Assembly: GCF_028069725.1 (NCBI RefSeq)
Contig: NZ_JANEWG010000023.1
Coordinates: 1-64,000, forward strand
Reading direction: 5' to 3'
Source of the DNA: Citrobacter sp. Awk 4
Lineage (GTDB): Bacteria; Pseudomonadota; Gammaproteobacteria; Enterobacterales; Enterobacteriaceae
DNA: 64,000 bases
Position 1 is the first letter of the stretch; each line of letters begins with the position of its first letter. Below the pieces are notes generated by a model that was given only the letters and a program-made list of their open reading frames with translations, was not told the origin of the DNA and did not search any database. Positions 52,093 through 60,714 of this stretch are shown here, one piece after another. The translations under genes and the position numbers were made by a program.

Positions 52093-52361
52093 GCCGCCGC
52101 CTTGATAGAGGAGGCGCACATTTCTCCAATACGCTCAATTTCAGATGCCATTGCGTCAAGCGTGGTAATTGAGGAATGCTGAATATGATGATGAATCAGC
52201 CCGGAAATAAGCTGGTTAATCTTCGGGTAATAACCGATGGTGTCGAGCCATTCCTCACCAGCTTTTTTACCTGACTTAACGACTTTCTTTTCATTCAGGA
52301 TGAATTGATACTGGTCGCTGGTAATAACCCATTTGTCGCCAACTTCGATATGAATACTCAT
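52089..52361 (-). CDS. DUF5405-type early protein
   Basis: 90 residues beginning MSIHIEVGDKWVITSDQYQF, recalled from P2-like Salmonella phages as DUF5405. The middle (DTIGYYPKINQLISGLIHHH) is conserved in that group. It may correspond to the place of P2 gene B or a neighbour. No motif reveals its activity. Confidence 0.7.
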   Translation of the reverse strand: MSIHIEVGDKWVITSDQYQFILNEKKVVKSGKKAGEEWLDTIGYYPKINQLISGLIHHHIQHSSITTLDAMASEIERIGEMCASSIKAAA

Positions 52362-52583
52362 TTAATTGCCCCTGTAATGTTTAGATTTGAGCTCTGCTAT
52401 TTGCTGACAGGTCACGCAAAAGGCCACGCCCGGTATCGCAATGCGGCGAGCTTCCGGGATTGGTGCGTCGCATTCTTCGCAGAGGAAACGAGAAGGCGCA
52501 GCGATACGGCTGCGCGCGTTGCTGATGTGGCGCTCGCGGTCTTCCTGCTCACGCTGTTGTGCTAAATCCATTGCGTCGGCCAT
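52362..52583 (-). CDS. TraR/DksA-type zinc-finger protein
   Basis: 73 residues. A C4 zinc finger in FLCEECDAPIPEARRIAIPG, then CVTCQQIAE, is diagnostic for the DksA/TraR family, whose members bind the RNA polymerase secondary channel and alter transcription like ppGpp/DksA. Its short N-terminal helix (AQQREQEDRERHI) matches TraR-sized members. It overlaps the DUF2732 gene by one base. Confidence 0.92.
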   Translation of the reverse strand: MADAMDLAQQREQEDRERHISNARSRIAAPSRFLCEECDAPIPEARRIAIPGVAFCVTCQQIAELKSKHYRGN

Positions 52584-52810
52584 TAGTGCAGCTCCTGAGA
52601 TTCATTTTCATAGCGGGTGGCTTCACGGCGCAGAAGTTCTGCCGCTTCAATCCCGCTTAAGCCTTTATTCGCGATATGTGTTGCCAGAGCCTCAAGACGG
52701 ATTGAAACGGCGAGAGCGCGACCTTTACGCTCTTCGCGTTTGGCTATATCAATCACGGCCATGAGTGGATCACTTTCGGCGACAAAGATGTTTGTTAGTT
52801 CTTTCTGCAT
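52583..52810 (-). CDS. DUF2732 early protein
   Basis: 75 residues. DPLMAVIDIAKREERKGRAL, then VSIRLEALATHIANKGLSGI and the end EAAELLRREATRYENES match the DUF2732 family found only in P2-like early operons. A small helical protein with no known activity. Confidence 0.85.
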   Translation of the reverse strand: MQKELTNIFVAESDPLMAVIDIAKREERKGRALAVSIRLEALATHIANKGLSGIEAAELLRREATRYENESQELH

Positions 52811-52877
52811 ATTTATTTCTCCTGATTTCGGGCAATAAGAAGCCCGGCGGGTTTACGCCATTAAATTTCTGTTTGGA

Positions 52878-53216
52878 TTAATTCGGCATGGTTAGCCGTT
52901 TTGGAAATAAGCTCACCACTGCACGAAAATGATTCATCGCTGTAATCAATGCTTTTTTCTCGTCAGTAGTCAGCTCACTTAATTCGAGCTCATGACGAGC
53001 CGCCGGTATTTTTGCCAGAAAGAAAATAGCGGCCAGCGCCCGAGTATTTTCTTCAAATTGTGGATCGCGTTTATCGCGCATATCACCGACAAAACGCTCA
53101 ACCTCTTTCCAGCTATCGCCCCAATATCTCGCACGTAATTCAGCTACGTGGTTGAGACCTGCCAGACGCTCGCCAGCCTTTAGCGGAACATTCGCGGAAA
53201 CAGCTTCGATAGCCAT
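52878..53216 (-). CDS. DUF5347 early protein
   Basis: 112 residues with AGGGGG upstream of ATG 53216; the first 37 nt overlap the end of fil in another frame. LAGLNHVAELRARYWGDSWK and ERFVGDMRDKRDPQFEENTR belong to DUF5347, a P2/186 early-operon family. Function unknown. Confidence 0.82.
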   Translation of the reverse strand: MAIEAVSANVPLKAGERLAGLNHVAELRARYWGDSWKEVERFVGDMRDKRDPQFEENTRALAAIFFLAKIPAARHELELSELTTDEKKALITAMNHFRAVVSLFPKRLTMPN

Positions 53217-53380
53217 GATTCCCCCTGTTTTTTGGTGGACAGGCCAGCCAGTAAATCAGCCTGTGAGCGGCTCGGGTGCCAGCGCTTGCCGTCCTTACCT
53301 GCGATCCAGCCGTGACCGAAGTGCATGCCGGGGCTTTGCTTAACGAGCAGAGACGCGAATGATGGTTCATTTTTCAGCAT
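53180..53380 (-). CDS. fil: filamentation protein Fil
   Basis: 66 residues from ATG 53380 (an ATG two codons earlier is possible). MLKNEPSFASLLVKQSPGMH, then FGHGWIAGKDGKRWHPSRSQ matches the 186 Fil (DUF2724) family. In 186 Fil expression stops host division and prolongs the latent period. Its presence directly behind cII supports a 186-type early operon. Confidence 0.9.
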   Translation of the reverse strand: MLKNEPSFASLLVKQSPGMHFGHGWIAGKDGKRWHPSRSQADLLAGLSTKKQGESWLSKLFPRMFR

Positions 53381-53387
53381 AAGCACC

Positions 53388-53897
53388 TCAAATCAGACCG
53401 AATGACGCGCCAATACCGCTCATGGTATCGACAACACTCGTCATTGCTGGATTGGTCTGCAAACGCGCATGCAGCGCCAGTGCCGACAAAGACAACATGC
53501 GAATACCAGAGTTAACGCTTTCAATCATGGTGTGCTTACGGGCAGAGGTCAGTCGCTCATCAGAGACCGCGCCGCTCGCCAGTTCTCCCAGTTCACGCAT
53601 AGCACGCATGACGTAGGACTGCAGTTTGTCTTTCGCCAGTTCGTTGACCGGTACACATGGCAGGCAATGAATCTGAGCCAAAAAACCATCAACTAAGGCT
53701 GAGTCTTCGGTCAGGTCTGTCAGCAGCCATAACTCAGGCGGGGTGAACTGGTGAGGCTGTTCCGGGTTGAGCTTGTTACGTAACGTTTGAACGTTCATAC
53801 CCGCACGCTCGGCCAGCTTCGCCATATTGTGACGCTGCGCAAAAGCCCGGCATGCTTCGTCATAGTGGGGATGTTTGGAAATCTGAAAATCAAACAT
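53388..53897 (-). CDS. cII: lysogeny establishment regulator CII (186 type)
   Basis: 169 residues from ATG 53897 (GAGGGAAC upstream), the length of 186 CII. FAQRHNMAKLAERAGMNVQT is the helix-turn-helix and the family block QPHQFTPPELWLLTDLTEDS is present. 186 CII activates the establishment promoter pE for cI and is degraded by host protease. It follows the apl-type gene in the lytic operon. Confidence 0.93.
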   Translation of the reverse strand: MFDFQISKHPHYDEACRAFAQRHNMAKLAERAGMNVQTLRNKLNPEQPHQFTPPELWLLTDLTEDSALVDGFLAQIHCLPCVPVNELAKDKLQSYVMRAMRELGELASGAVSDERLTSARKHTMIESVNSGIRMLSLSALALHARLQTNPAMTSVVDTMSGIGASFGLI

Positions 53898-53929
53898 GGT
53901 TAAGTTCCCTCTAACTTGCATAATCAAAT

Positions 53930-54301
53930 TCAGTTAAGAGCGGTGCGCTGGTCGATGTAGCGACAATCAATCGCTTGTTGAGTCAGTTTGTCGCGCCATG
54001 CTTTTACGTTTACGAGGGTGCGGCTTCGTTTACCGGCTTCCTCTTTGTTGGAAAAGTCTTTGGTCGGAGCTTTAAGAAGAATGCCCTCATCAAGCCATTG
54101 CCAGACCAGACGCTCGCTAACGCCGCGAGTGGCGGCAAAGTCTTTCACTGTCATGGTGTCGGACATAGCAGAGCGAATCATTGTCTGCAGGGCTGGCAGC
54201 ATTGCTGTAACGATGGCGTCAAACTGAGTCGGGTCTAACAGCACAGTTTGATTTTGTGAGTTTTGCGAGTCGTGCGTCGAGATTGATTTTGCATCTGACA
54301 T
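53930..54301 (-). CDS. apl: Apl/Cox-type excisionase-repressor
   Basis: 123 residues, longer than 186 Apl (87) and P2 Cox (91) by an N-terminal extension (about 1-45, polar and then DPTQFDAIVTAMLPALQTMI). The helix-turn-helix TVKDFAATRGVSERLVWQWL followed by LLKAPTKDF is as in Apl/Cox. It should repress cI transcription and direct excision with Int. First gene of the lytic transcript, divergent from cI. Confidence 0.88.
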   Translation of the reverse strand: MSDAKSISTHDSQNSQNQTVLLDPTQFDAIVTAMLPALQTMIRSAMSDTMTVKDFAATRGVSERLVWQWLDEGILLKAPTKDFSNKEEAGKRSRTLVNVKAWRDKLTQQAIDCRYIDQRTALN

Positions 54302-54422
54302 ATCGCATTATCTCCTGTTGTTTGAAATGTAGTGCAGTGGTGTGCATCTTGGTCGATGAGCGTCACTATAGATCGTAAAAAGTTTTCTGTAAACACCCAT
54401 AAAATTATCTATAGGGGTTTTT
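54302..54422. promoter_or_regulatory. lytic/lysogenic switch region
   Basis: The 121 bp between apl and cI hold the face-to-face or divergent promoters. CTATAGAT (54366-54373) and ATCTATAG (54407-54414) form an inverted repeat with 41-bp centre spacing, about four helical turns, a likely operator pair for a CI with multiple binding heads. TTTTCTGTAAACACCCATAA lies between them. Confidence 0.55.
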
Positions 54423-55283
54423 ATGAGTTCTGAACTTGATGTTCAGTGGCGTATTGGCGCAACTAACGGCGTGTTAGAACGCTTAATGTCTGCCTATGGC
54501 GTTAAGATGCAAAAGGATTTGGCTGACCTGTTAGGCATAGCCAAACACAGCGTTAGTGGCTGGGTTCAACGCGATGCAATACCTGGCAACGTCATAGTTA
54601 GGTGTTGTCTTGACACTGGAGCTGATATCAATTGGCTAGTAAGTGGTGAGCTTGCAAATTCAAATTACGAGCGGGTTGGTTGCAAGTTAAAAGGCAAAGA
54701 GCTTTATGACGAGATTATGACGAATGGTGGGAAAACCGTTTTGCGTAGGATTCTTGATGCCTACGGCTTTAGCATGCAGAAGGAGTTAGGCGATTTGCTT
54801 GGCATTTCCTCAGGCACAATCAGCACATGGGTAAGGCGTGATTTTTTCCCGGGCGATGTAGTCGTTGCATGTGCTCTTGATACTGATGTGTCGCTTGAAT
54901 GGTTAGCGACTGGTAAGGGGCAAATGCGAGTTAATAGGGAAACGGTCTCATCTGGCCGCACTATTAAAAAGTCTCGGCTTGAATCTGGTGAGCTTAGGGA
55001 CGCTGGAACGTGGCACCCTGATCCATCAATGATTCCGGCAAGCGCTGAGAATTTAGTCTTTGTTGAAGGGGTTAATTCGTCTTGGCTTGTTGATTGCTCT
55101 GCCTCAAACATTGCCAATGGCCGCTGGCTAATTAGCATTGACGGCGCGCTCGATGTTTTTGATGTAGTCAGGTTGCCTGGTGGAAAGGCAAGGCTATCGA
55201 ATAAGTTTGCGGAGTTTGAATGTAACTTGTCTGACATTACCCCTTCAGGGGTGATAATTTTTACTTTGGAGAAGCATATATAA
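54423..55283 (+). CDS. cI: CI repressor with two tandem DNA-binding domains
   Basis: 286 residues, against 192 in 186 CI. Two copies of the CI N-terminal helix-turn-helix domain follow each other: 17-75 (LERLMSAYGVKMQKDLADLL, SVSGWVQRDAIPG) and 106-164 (LRRILDAYGFSMQKELGDLL, TISTWVRRDFFPG), identical at 31 of 59 aligned positions by my count. The C-terminal part (about 195-286; VEGVNSSWLVDCSASNIANG) is the 186-type oligomerisation domain. It keeps the prophage silent. A two-headed monomer could bind paired operator sites. It shares bases with the next gene (TAATG). Confidence 0.85.
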   Translation: MSSELDVQWRIGATNGVLERLMSAYGVKMQKDLADLLGIAKHSVSGWVQRDAIPGNVIVRCCLDTGADINWLVSGELANSNYERVGCKLKGKELYDEIMTNGGKTVLRRILDAYGFSMQKELGDLLGISSGTISTWVRRDFFPGDVVVACALDTDVSLEWLATGKGQMRVNRETVSSGRTIKKSRLESGELRDAGTWHPDPSMIPASAENLVFVEGVNSSWLVDCSASNIANGRWLISIDGALDVFDVVRLPGGKARLSNKFAEFECNLSDITPSGVIIFTLEKHI

Positions 55284-55843
55284 TGGATGTACTAATCAGC
55301 ATACTTTCAATAGCGCTTGCCATCTACGCTATTATCAGAATTTGCTCTAAGGCGCAAAATACTAAAACAAAGATTTTAAAATCTATATGCGCGCTTTGGT
55401 ATTTTCTGTATGCAGGTGGGACTATTGTATCTTCAGACTATGAGGAGATAGGTATTGTACTACTGATTGTTGGTGTGGTAGTCCTTTTCTATCCTAAAAA
55501 ACAGAATGCAGCTACACCTGCAAAGTCAGCCTCATATAATAAAACCGAAAGTGTGAGCCACGATGATTCTGAGGATGTTGTATTTAGAAATCAGGTTGAT
55601 TTGAATAAGCATAATCATTTGCTAAAAATAGCTTTTACATATGAGAACACAAACGGCACGGTTAAATATAGAGAGGTTGATGTTAAGAAGTTTGACGGTT
55701 TATATATTGAAGGGTATTGCCACAGCAGAAAACAATATCGAACATTTAGAATAGATAGGATTGTTGATGGGATTACACTTCGTGATACTGGTGAGTTATT
55801 TACTACGGAAGAATGGGACGAACAATTTTATTTGACGGTTTAG
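55283..55843 (+). CDS. membrane protein with WYL-like C-terminal domain, coupled to cI
   Basis: 186 residues. Three membrane helices (about 3-22, 34-51, 56-72), a polar linker, and a C-terminal domain (about 110-180) with the WYL-type pattern: IAFTYENTNGTVKYREVDV, GLYIEGYCHSRKQYRTFRID then RI. WYL domains bind nucleic-acid or nucleotide ligands and regulate defence genes. Its ATG overlaps the cI stop (TAATG), so it is made in the lysogen. The gene is more AT-rich than the phage core. It may be a lysogenic-conversion or exclusion gene; no homologue with known function is recognised. Confidence 0.7.
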   Translation: MDVLISILSIALAIYAIIRICSKAQNTKTKILKSICALWYFLYAGGTIVSSDYEEIGIVLLIVGVVVLFYPKKQNAATPAKSASYNKTESVSHDDSEDVVFRNQVDLNKHNHLLKIAFTYENTNGTVKYREVDVKKFDGLYIEGYCHSRKQYRTFRIDRIVDGITLRDTGELFTTEEWDEQFYLTV

Positions 55844-55864
55844 TTATGTGCTCATGGGTACTTT

Positions 55865-56914
55865 ATGACTGTTAGCAAGCAGAAAAACGGTAAATGGTTA
55901 TGTGAGCTTTATCCAAACGGTAGGGAAGGGCGGCGTATACGTCGACAATTCAATACCAAAGGAGAGGCCGAGGCATTCGAAGCATTTACCAAAAATGAGA
56001 GTGAAGATAAGCCGTGGCTCGGCAAGAAAGAAGACCGCCGACGCCTAAGCGAGCTTATCCAACTTTGGCATAATCTACACGGTCAGGCCTTGGTCGCCAG
56101 TAAGTCGCGGTTGGCAAAGCTACAAATTGTTTGTAATGGCTTGGGCGACCCTATTGCATCCCGCTTTACCGCTAAAGATTGGGCTCATTACCGCGACCGT
56201 CGACTCCGTGGTGAAATAGACAACGGATATCATAAAGACCCGGCGAAATGGGTCGCCAAACCAATAACCGTGAATCGTGAGCAGCAATATCTTATAGCTG
56301 TGTTTAATGAGCTGCGGCGGTTAGGGGAGTGGAGTTTACCCAACCCACTGGAAGGGGTTCGCATATTCAAAGAAGCTGAGAAAGAAATGTCCTGGCTAAC
56401 TCTTTCTCAAATCCCTGAGCTGTTTCGAGCCTGCGAGCAATACGGCAAAGAGGATCTAACGATGATTGTCAAAGTCTGTCTTGCCACCGGCGCAAGATGG
56501 GGGGAGGCCGAGAGGTTGACGCGGCCGCAACTCTCTCCCTGCAAACTGACATTCACAAAAACAAAAGGTAAGAAGAACCGCACCGTTCCCATTCCTAAAT
56601 GGTTGTATGACGAGTTGGCTGAGCGTCAGGGCAGAATGTTTAAACCCTGCTATCAGGAATTTAAAAAGATGCTCAAACTCACGAATATCGAACTGACGGA
56701 AGGACAGAAGACGCACGTTCTACGACATACTTTTGGTGCGCATTTTATGATGAACGGCGGAAACATACTGGTGCTGCAGAAAATCCTCGGGCATTCCAAC
56801 ATTCGCGAAACAATGAGATACGCGCACTTTGCTCCTGACCATTTAGAGCAAGCAGTCTCTCTCAATCCTCTTTCGTTGTACGTTGGCGACAATGTGGCGG
56901 CAGAGGTTGCATAA
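55865..56914 (+). CDS. int: phage integrase, P2/186 type
   Basis: 349 residues. N-terminal P2 arm-binding part (KQKNGKWLCELYPNGREGRR) and tyrosine recombinase catalytic residues: Arg in ATGARWGEAERL, His-x-x-Arg in THVLRHTFGAHF, His in KILGHSNIRET, Tyr in MRYAHFAPDHL. It is the third gene of the cI transcript and lies 82 nt from attR, pointing towards it. Given the attachment cores it should recombine attP with the 3' end of rplS. Confidence 0.96.
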   Translation: MTVSKQKNGKWLCELYPNGREGRRIRRQFNTKGEAEAFEAFTKNESEDKPWLGKKEDRRRLSELIQLWHNLHGQALVASKSRLAKLQIVCNGLGDPIASRFTAKDWAHYRDRRLRGEIDNGYHKDPAKWVAKPITVNREQQYLIAVFNELRRLGEWSLPNPLEGVRIFKEAEKEMSWLTLSQIPELFRACEQYGKEDLTMIVKVCLATGARWGEAERLTRPQLSPCKLTFTKTKGKKNRTVPIPKWLYDELAERQGRMFKPCYQEFKKMLKLTNIELTEGQKTHVLRHTFGAHFMMNGGNILVLQKILGHSNIRETMRYAHFAPDHLEQAVSLNPLSLYVGDNVAAEVA

Positions 56915-56995
56915 CACTACAATTCACTGCATTAAAAATTAACTTAACTAGTTGTTTTATATGGTAAGTTGTTGTTTTTGATGGGGTGTGAATAG

Positions 56996-57010
56996 GAGCG
57001 TCTTAACTAA
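56996..57010 (+). other. attR core of the prophage (15 bp)
   Basis: Second copy of GAGCGTCTTAACTAA. To its right the DNA (GATATCGCTCAGGCGACATC) and the terminator are the original downstream sequence of rplS. Confidence 0.88.
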
Positions 57011-57036
57011 GATATCGCTCAGGCGACATCCTGTTA

Positions 57037-57069
57037 AAAAGGGCTGGCCAATTGGCTGGCCCTTTTTTT
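57037..57069 (+). terminator. original rplS operon terminator
   Basis: AAAGGGCTGGCCAATTGGCT, then GGCCCTTTTTTT: a stem of about ten pairs with two G-T wobbles, followed by seven T. It now stands alone 27 nt beyond attR, displaced from rplS by the prophage. Confidence 0.8.
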
Positions 57070-57144
57070 ATGGCTTGCTAGTTCATTTTGTTAACTTTTT
57101 AGTCATGTATCATTTACAATGCCTCCGTCATTGCAGGAGGTATT

Positions 57145-57555
57145 GTGGGGATTGGGACATTTCGCCAGTCAGGTTATCACTACAACGCGGCATTGCTCGC
57201 GCTGTTCGCGATCCTGCTGGTTGTGGTGGCGCCGCTGATCTCTGTTTCTCTGCAAAAAGACCCGATGAGTACGATGCCGGGCATGCATCATGGGATGAGC
57301 ATGATGTCTGAGCAGGATGCACATCATCAGCGATCCGCGCCCGCAACGATGCCCTCCGACCAGGGGGAAGCGTGCGGCTATTGTGCCTTGTTCGCGCATG
57401 TTCCAGGGCTGATTCTGGCGATAGTGCTTCTGCTGTGCGCAATACTGCTCCAGCAGAAAAGTCCGCCCCCGCGACCAATTGTTAAGCACTGGCATTTCTT
57501 TCCCTGGCTTTTTCCCGATACGCGCGCGCCGCCGTGCAGGTCTGCTAATTGCTGA
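57145..57555 (+). CDS. DUF2946 family, Met/His-rich membrane protein
   Basis: 136 residues from GTG 57145 with CAGGAGG close upstream. Two membrane helices (about 15-35 and 78-97) flank a periplasmic loop rich in Met and His (MPGMHHGMSMMSEQDAHHQ), then CGYCALFAHVPG, the DUF2946 signature. Such loops bind copper or other soft metals. It precedes the PepSY gene by 63 nt in one likely operon. E. coli K-12 lacks this pair between rplS and yfiB. Confidence 0.82.
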   Translation: MGIGTFRQSGYHYNAALLALFAILLVVVAPLISVSLQKDPMSTMPGMHHGMSMMSEQDAHHQRSAPATMPSDQGEACGYCALFAHVPGLILAIVLLLCAILLQQKSPPPRPIVKHWHFFPWLFPDTRAPPCRSANC

Positions 57556-57618
57556 TTCTTACAATAAGTTTGTGCGCGAAAGCGTCACGACACTCTTTTG
57601 CTTGTTCTGAGGAAAAGT

Positions 57619-58989
57619 ATGACAACCTGCACTCCGCGCGCGGCATGGATTACCTTGCTGCGACGTCTTCATTTCTATATAGGTCTGTTTGTCGGGCCAT
57701 TTATTTTCGTGGCGGCCTTAACTGGGACGCTTTATGTTGCGACTCCTCAACTGGAGGAGGCGCTCTATTCGCAAGCGTTGCAAGGCACTGTACAGGGTGA
57801 GGTACAACCGCTGGCGGCTCAAATCGCCATTGCTGAACAGGTAACCGGTGGAGATTTGCGATTGCATGCAGTGCGTCCGGCTCTGGAAGCGGGGCAAACG
57901 ACACGCGTCATGTTTGCCGATCCTGCACTGAATACGTCTGAGAACCGGGCAATTTTTATTGATCCGATTACGCTGGCGGTAAAAGGCGATATGACCGTCT
58001 ATGGCACCAGCGGTATTTTGCCGTTGCGACAGTGGATCGATTATGCGCACAGCTCTTTGCTACTCGGCAATGCCGGGAGAATTTATAGCGAGCTGGCCGC
58101 CTCCTGGATGTGGGTGGCGGCGCTGGGGGGCATTACGCTCTGGTATTTTACCCGCCCTAAACGTCGGCTGAAAAACCGCGTACAGAATCATCGCCGTCTG
58201 CATGTCATGCTGGGATGGTTATTGTTCGTCGGTATGCTGCTTTTCTCGGCAACCGGCCTGACATGGTCGCAGTGGGCTGGCGGCAATGTCGATAAAATGC
58301 GTGCCACTTTGGGATGGCTAACACCACCGTTGAACACACAACGGGATGGCGTTATGCCAATGCAGGATGAACATGCCAGTCATCATGCATACCCTGTGGG
58401 AATGGCAATGCCTGCAAAAAGCGTTGATGCAAACGCGTTTGATGCTGTGTTGCATGTTGCGCAGGCATCAGGAATTGATGCCAGACGGCTGGAGATCCGA
58501 CCGCCAAAGGACACGCAGCATGGCTGGACGGTGACGGAAATTGATCGTCGATGGCCCACGCAGGTCGATGCTGTGTCTGTGGATCCGCAAACCTTGCGCG
58601 TTCTCGATCGTACGCATTTTTCCGATTTTCCGCTCATGGCGAAGCTGACGCGCTGGGGGGTGGATTTTCATATGGGGATACTGTTTGGCGTGTTAAACCA
58701 GCTCGCATTGATCGCGTTCGGGGTTGGACTGTGTCTGATGATTATGGTCGGCTACCGACTGTGGTGGATCCGTCGCCCTGCACACTCAGAGGTTAATCCC
58801 GCTCAGACGCTTGTTCAGGGGATTCTCGCGATAAGCTGGCAGGGAAGGGCCAGCCTGGTGGTGCTGGCTGTCGTTCTGGGGATTGCGATGCCGGTATTGG
58901 GGATTAGCCTCTTACTGTTTATGGTTGTTGACTGGCTGCGCTGGTTCAGTGCATCTCGTGCTCTCCTGGCGCAGTCAGCCGACGAATAA
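57619..58989 (+). CDS. PepSY-associated membrane protein
   Basis: 456 residues from ATG 57619 (GAGGAAA upstream). PepSY-TM architecture: helix 1 (LHFYIGLFVGPFIFVAALTG), periplasmic PepSY domain, helices near 145-175 and 200-225 (LGWLLFVGMLLFSATGLTWS), a second periplasmic part with a Met/His cluster (MPMQDEHASHHAYPVGMAM), and C-terminal helices near 360-450. Members act in siderophore reduction or metal handling in the inner membrane. With the DUF2946 gene it suggests a copper- or iron-linked function; the substrate cannot be read from the sequence. Confidence 0.85.
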   Translation: MTTCTPRAAWITLLRRLHFYIGLFVGPFIFVAALTGTLYVATPQLEEALYSQALQGTVQGEVQPLAAQIAIAEQVTGGDLRLHAVRPALEAGQTTRVMFADPALNTSENRAIFIDPITLAVKGDMTVYGTSGILPLRQWIDYAHSSLLLGNAGRIYSELAASWMWVAALGGITLWYFTRPKRRLKNRVQNHRRLHVMLGWLLFVGMLLFSATGLTWSQWAGGNVDKMRATLGWLTPPLNTQRDGVMPMQDEHASHHAYPVGMAMPAKSVDANAFDAVLHVAQASGIDARRLEIRPPKDTQHGWTVTEIDRRWPTQVDAVSVDPQTLRVLDRTHFSDFPLMAKLTRWGVDFHMGILFGVLNQLALIAFGVGLCLMIMVGYRLWWIRRPAHSEVNPAQTLVQGILAISWQGRASLVVLAVVLGIAMPVLGISLLLFMVVDWLRWFSASRALLAQSADE

Positions 58990-59475
58990 TTAAGGCGTGC
59001 TGATGACGATGGCAACACGACGGTTTTCAGCACGACCTTTTGACGTTTGATTACTGGCGACCGGGTATTTTTTGCCTAAACCCTGCGTCGTCAGATTCGT
59101 TCGCGGAATGTTCGCACCTTGAGCCCAGGCATCTGCCACTACATTTGCACGTTTGAGCGATAACGCTTCGTTGTAGCTGTCTTCGCCGTAGTTATCCGTG
59201 TGACCGTCCAGACGGGCATGGTTCAGCCCGGTCGACGATAATCGGGAGGCCATACTTTGGATCTGCTTTTGGCTCTCAGGGCGCAGTTTGTAGTCATTTT
59301 TATCAAACAGGATGGTATCGGAAAGGCCCAAAGACCAGTCTCCGTCAGATTCGGTAAATCCGTATGACTTCATCGCTGCAATCTGCTCGGGGGTAAATTT
59401 GCCTTGCGGCTGTGCCTGACACCCCGTCAGAATCAACGTGGCCAGAATCAGTGGAGAAAAAAAACGCTTCATCAT
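58990..59475 (-). CDS. yfiB: YfiB, OmpA-like outer-membrane lipoprotein
   Basis: 161 residues (160 in E. coli). Lipobox LILTGC near residue 19, then an OmpA-like peptidoglycan-binding domain (LDGHTDNYGEDSYNEALSLK, and the ending GRAENRRVAIVI). YfiB takes YfiR away from the diguanylate cyclase YfiN and so relieves its inhibition. Last gene of yfiR-yfiN-yfiB, 24 nt after yfiN. Confidence 0.95.
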   Translation of the reverse strand: MMKRFFSPLILATLILTGCQAQPQGKFTPEQIAAMKSYGFTESDGDWSLGLSDTILFDKNDYKLRPESQKQIQSMASRLSSTGLNHARLDGHTDNYGEDSYNEALSLKRANVVADAWAQGANIPRTNLTTQGLGKKYPVASNQTSKGRAENRRVAIVISTP

Positions 59476-59499
59476 GTGTGTAATTCCTTATTATTTAAT

Positions 59500-60714
59500 T
59501 CAGCGTTCAGCACGCTGATGTTTAGCCAGATACATATTACGATCGGCCAATTCTTGTAATTTTTCAGCAGTCGCATTTTCCCACGTCAGGGCAAAACCAA
59601 TACTCAGCGTCATGTTCGCCAGATGCCCATTATGTAGATCAAAAGGTCGATTAAACTCTTGCGAGAGTGCGGCGCAAATGCGCTGGACTTCATATTCTGA
59701 ATGAACCCCATACAGCACCATGGCAAATTCGTCCCCACCGAGTCGGTAAGGGTGATGGCGATTACCGCCAAATTCCGCCAGCCTTTTTGCTACATCAATT
59801 AAAACGCGGTCACCGGCGGCATGACCCCAGGTGTCATTAATAAATTTAAAATTATCGCCATCCAGGAATAATAATGCCGAGCTATTGCGGGCGGAATTAT
59901 CGTTCATCAATGCGTTAATACTGCTGCGAAATGCGGCCCGATTCGCAAGGCCGGTCAACGGATCGTGCAGTGCAGTACGCAACAACTGGGCATTTTTAGC
60001 CTGCAATCGTAATTGCCACTCTTCCATCTCATCAAGCAGGCTATTGAAATCCTGCGCAAACAGATGAAATTCTTCAATGCGCTCTTCGGAAACCCGGCGT
60101 GAGAAATTACGATTAGTGCGAACGTCGTGTACAACCTCGGTGATATTTTGCAGTGCGTCAACCACGCCATTGTGTAAATAACGGGTGAGAAGAATCGCAA
60201 TGCCTGCCGCCAGTAAAATACAGCCGGTAAGGACCGCCAAAGACAGCCAGATAAAATGGCTGATGAGACTGTCACGGGCGGTCAGGCGAACTTCGCCGAT
60301 CACATTGCCGTTATGCCAGACGGGTTGAGTGACCGGTAATGGGAACAGCCAGTGGCTGACTAAACTGTTCAGTTTGTCATTTGAGGCCCTGGCATTGTAA
60401 TGCCACGCTGCGAGTAATTTTTGATTTTTATCGCGGACTTCTGCCGCTGAAAATTGGCCTTGTCGCCCCAATGCTGCCAGCGTTTCTGCAGCAGCAGTCC
60501 CATCAGAAAACACCAGCGCAGCCTCAAGGCTGTGGGTCATGGTGGCGGCGGTCAGATCCAGATTTTTTTGCGCATACTGTTTCAGCGTCAAGACGGACGC
60601 TACACACAGCAGCAACCAGATCAGGGTCATCGTCACCACAACGCTTATCATGCTGATGCGCCGCAATGTTCGTTTGAACGTCGGTCGCGTGATTGAGGTG
60701 CGCTCCTTATCCAT
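59500..60714 (-). CDS. dgcN: diguanylate cyclase DgcN/YfiN
   Basis: 404 residues from ATG 60714 ([20 protein letters not shown]); E. coli has 408. Two membrane helices (about 25-48 and 155-180) enclose a periplasmic CHASE8-type domain, followed by HAMP and a GGDEF domain with the intact active site [11 protein letters not shown] and the [16 protein letters not shown] block. It makes cyclic-di-GMP and can arrest division in E. coli under envelope stress. The start overlaps yfiR by 8 nt. Confidence 0.95.
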   Translation of the reverse strand: MDKERTSITRPTFKRTLRRISMISVVVTMTLIWLLLCVASVLTLKQYAQKNLDLTAATMTHSLEAALVFSDGTAAAETLAALGRQGQFSAAEVRDKNQKLLAAWHYNARASNDKLNSLVSHWLFPLPVTQPVWHNGNVIGEVRLTARDSLISHFIWLSLAVLTGCILLAAGIAILLTRYLHNGVVDALQNITEVVHDVRTNRNFSRRVSEERIEEFHLFAQDFNSLLDEMEEWQLRLQAKNAQLLRTALHDPLTGLANRAAFRSSINALMNDNSARNSSALLFLDGDNFKFINDTWGHAAGDRVLIDVAKRLAEFGGNRHHPYRLGGDEFAMVLYGVHSEYEVQRICAALSQEFNRPFDLHNGHLANMTLSIGFALTWENATAEKLQELADRNMYLAKHQRAER

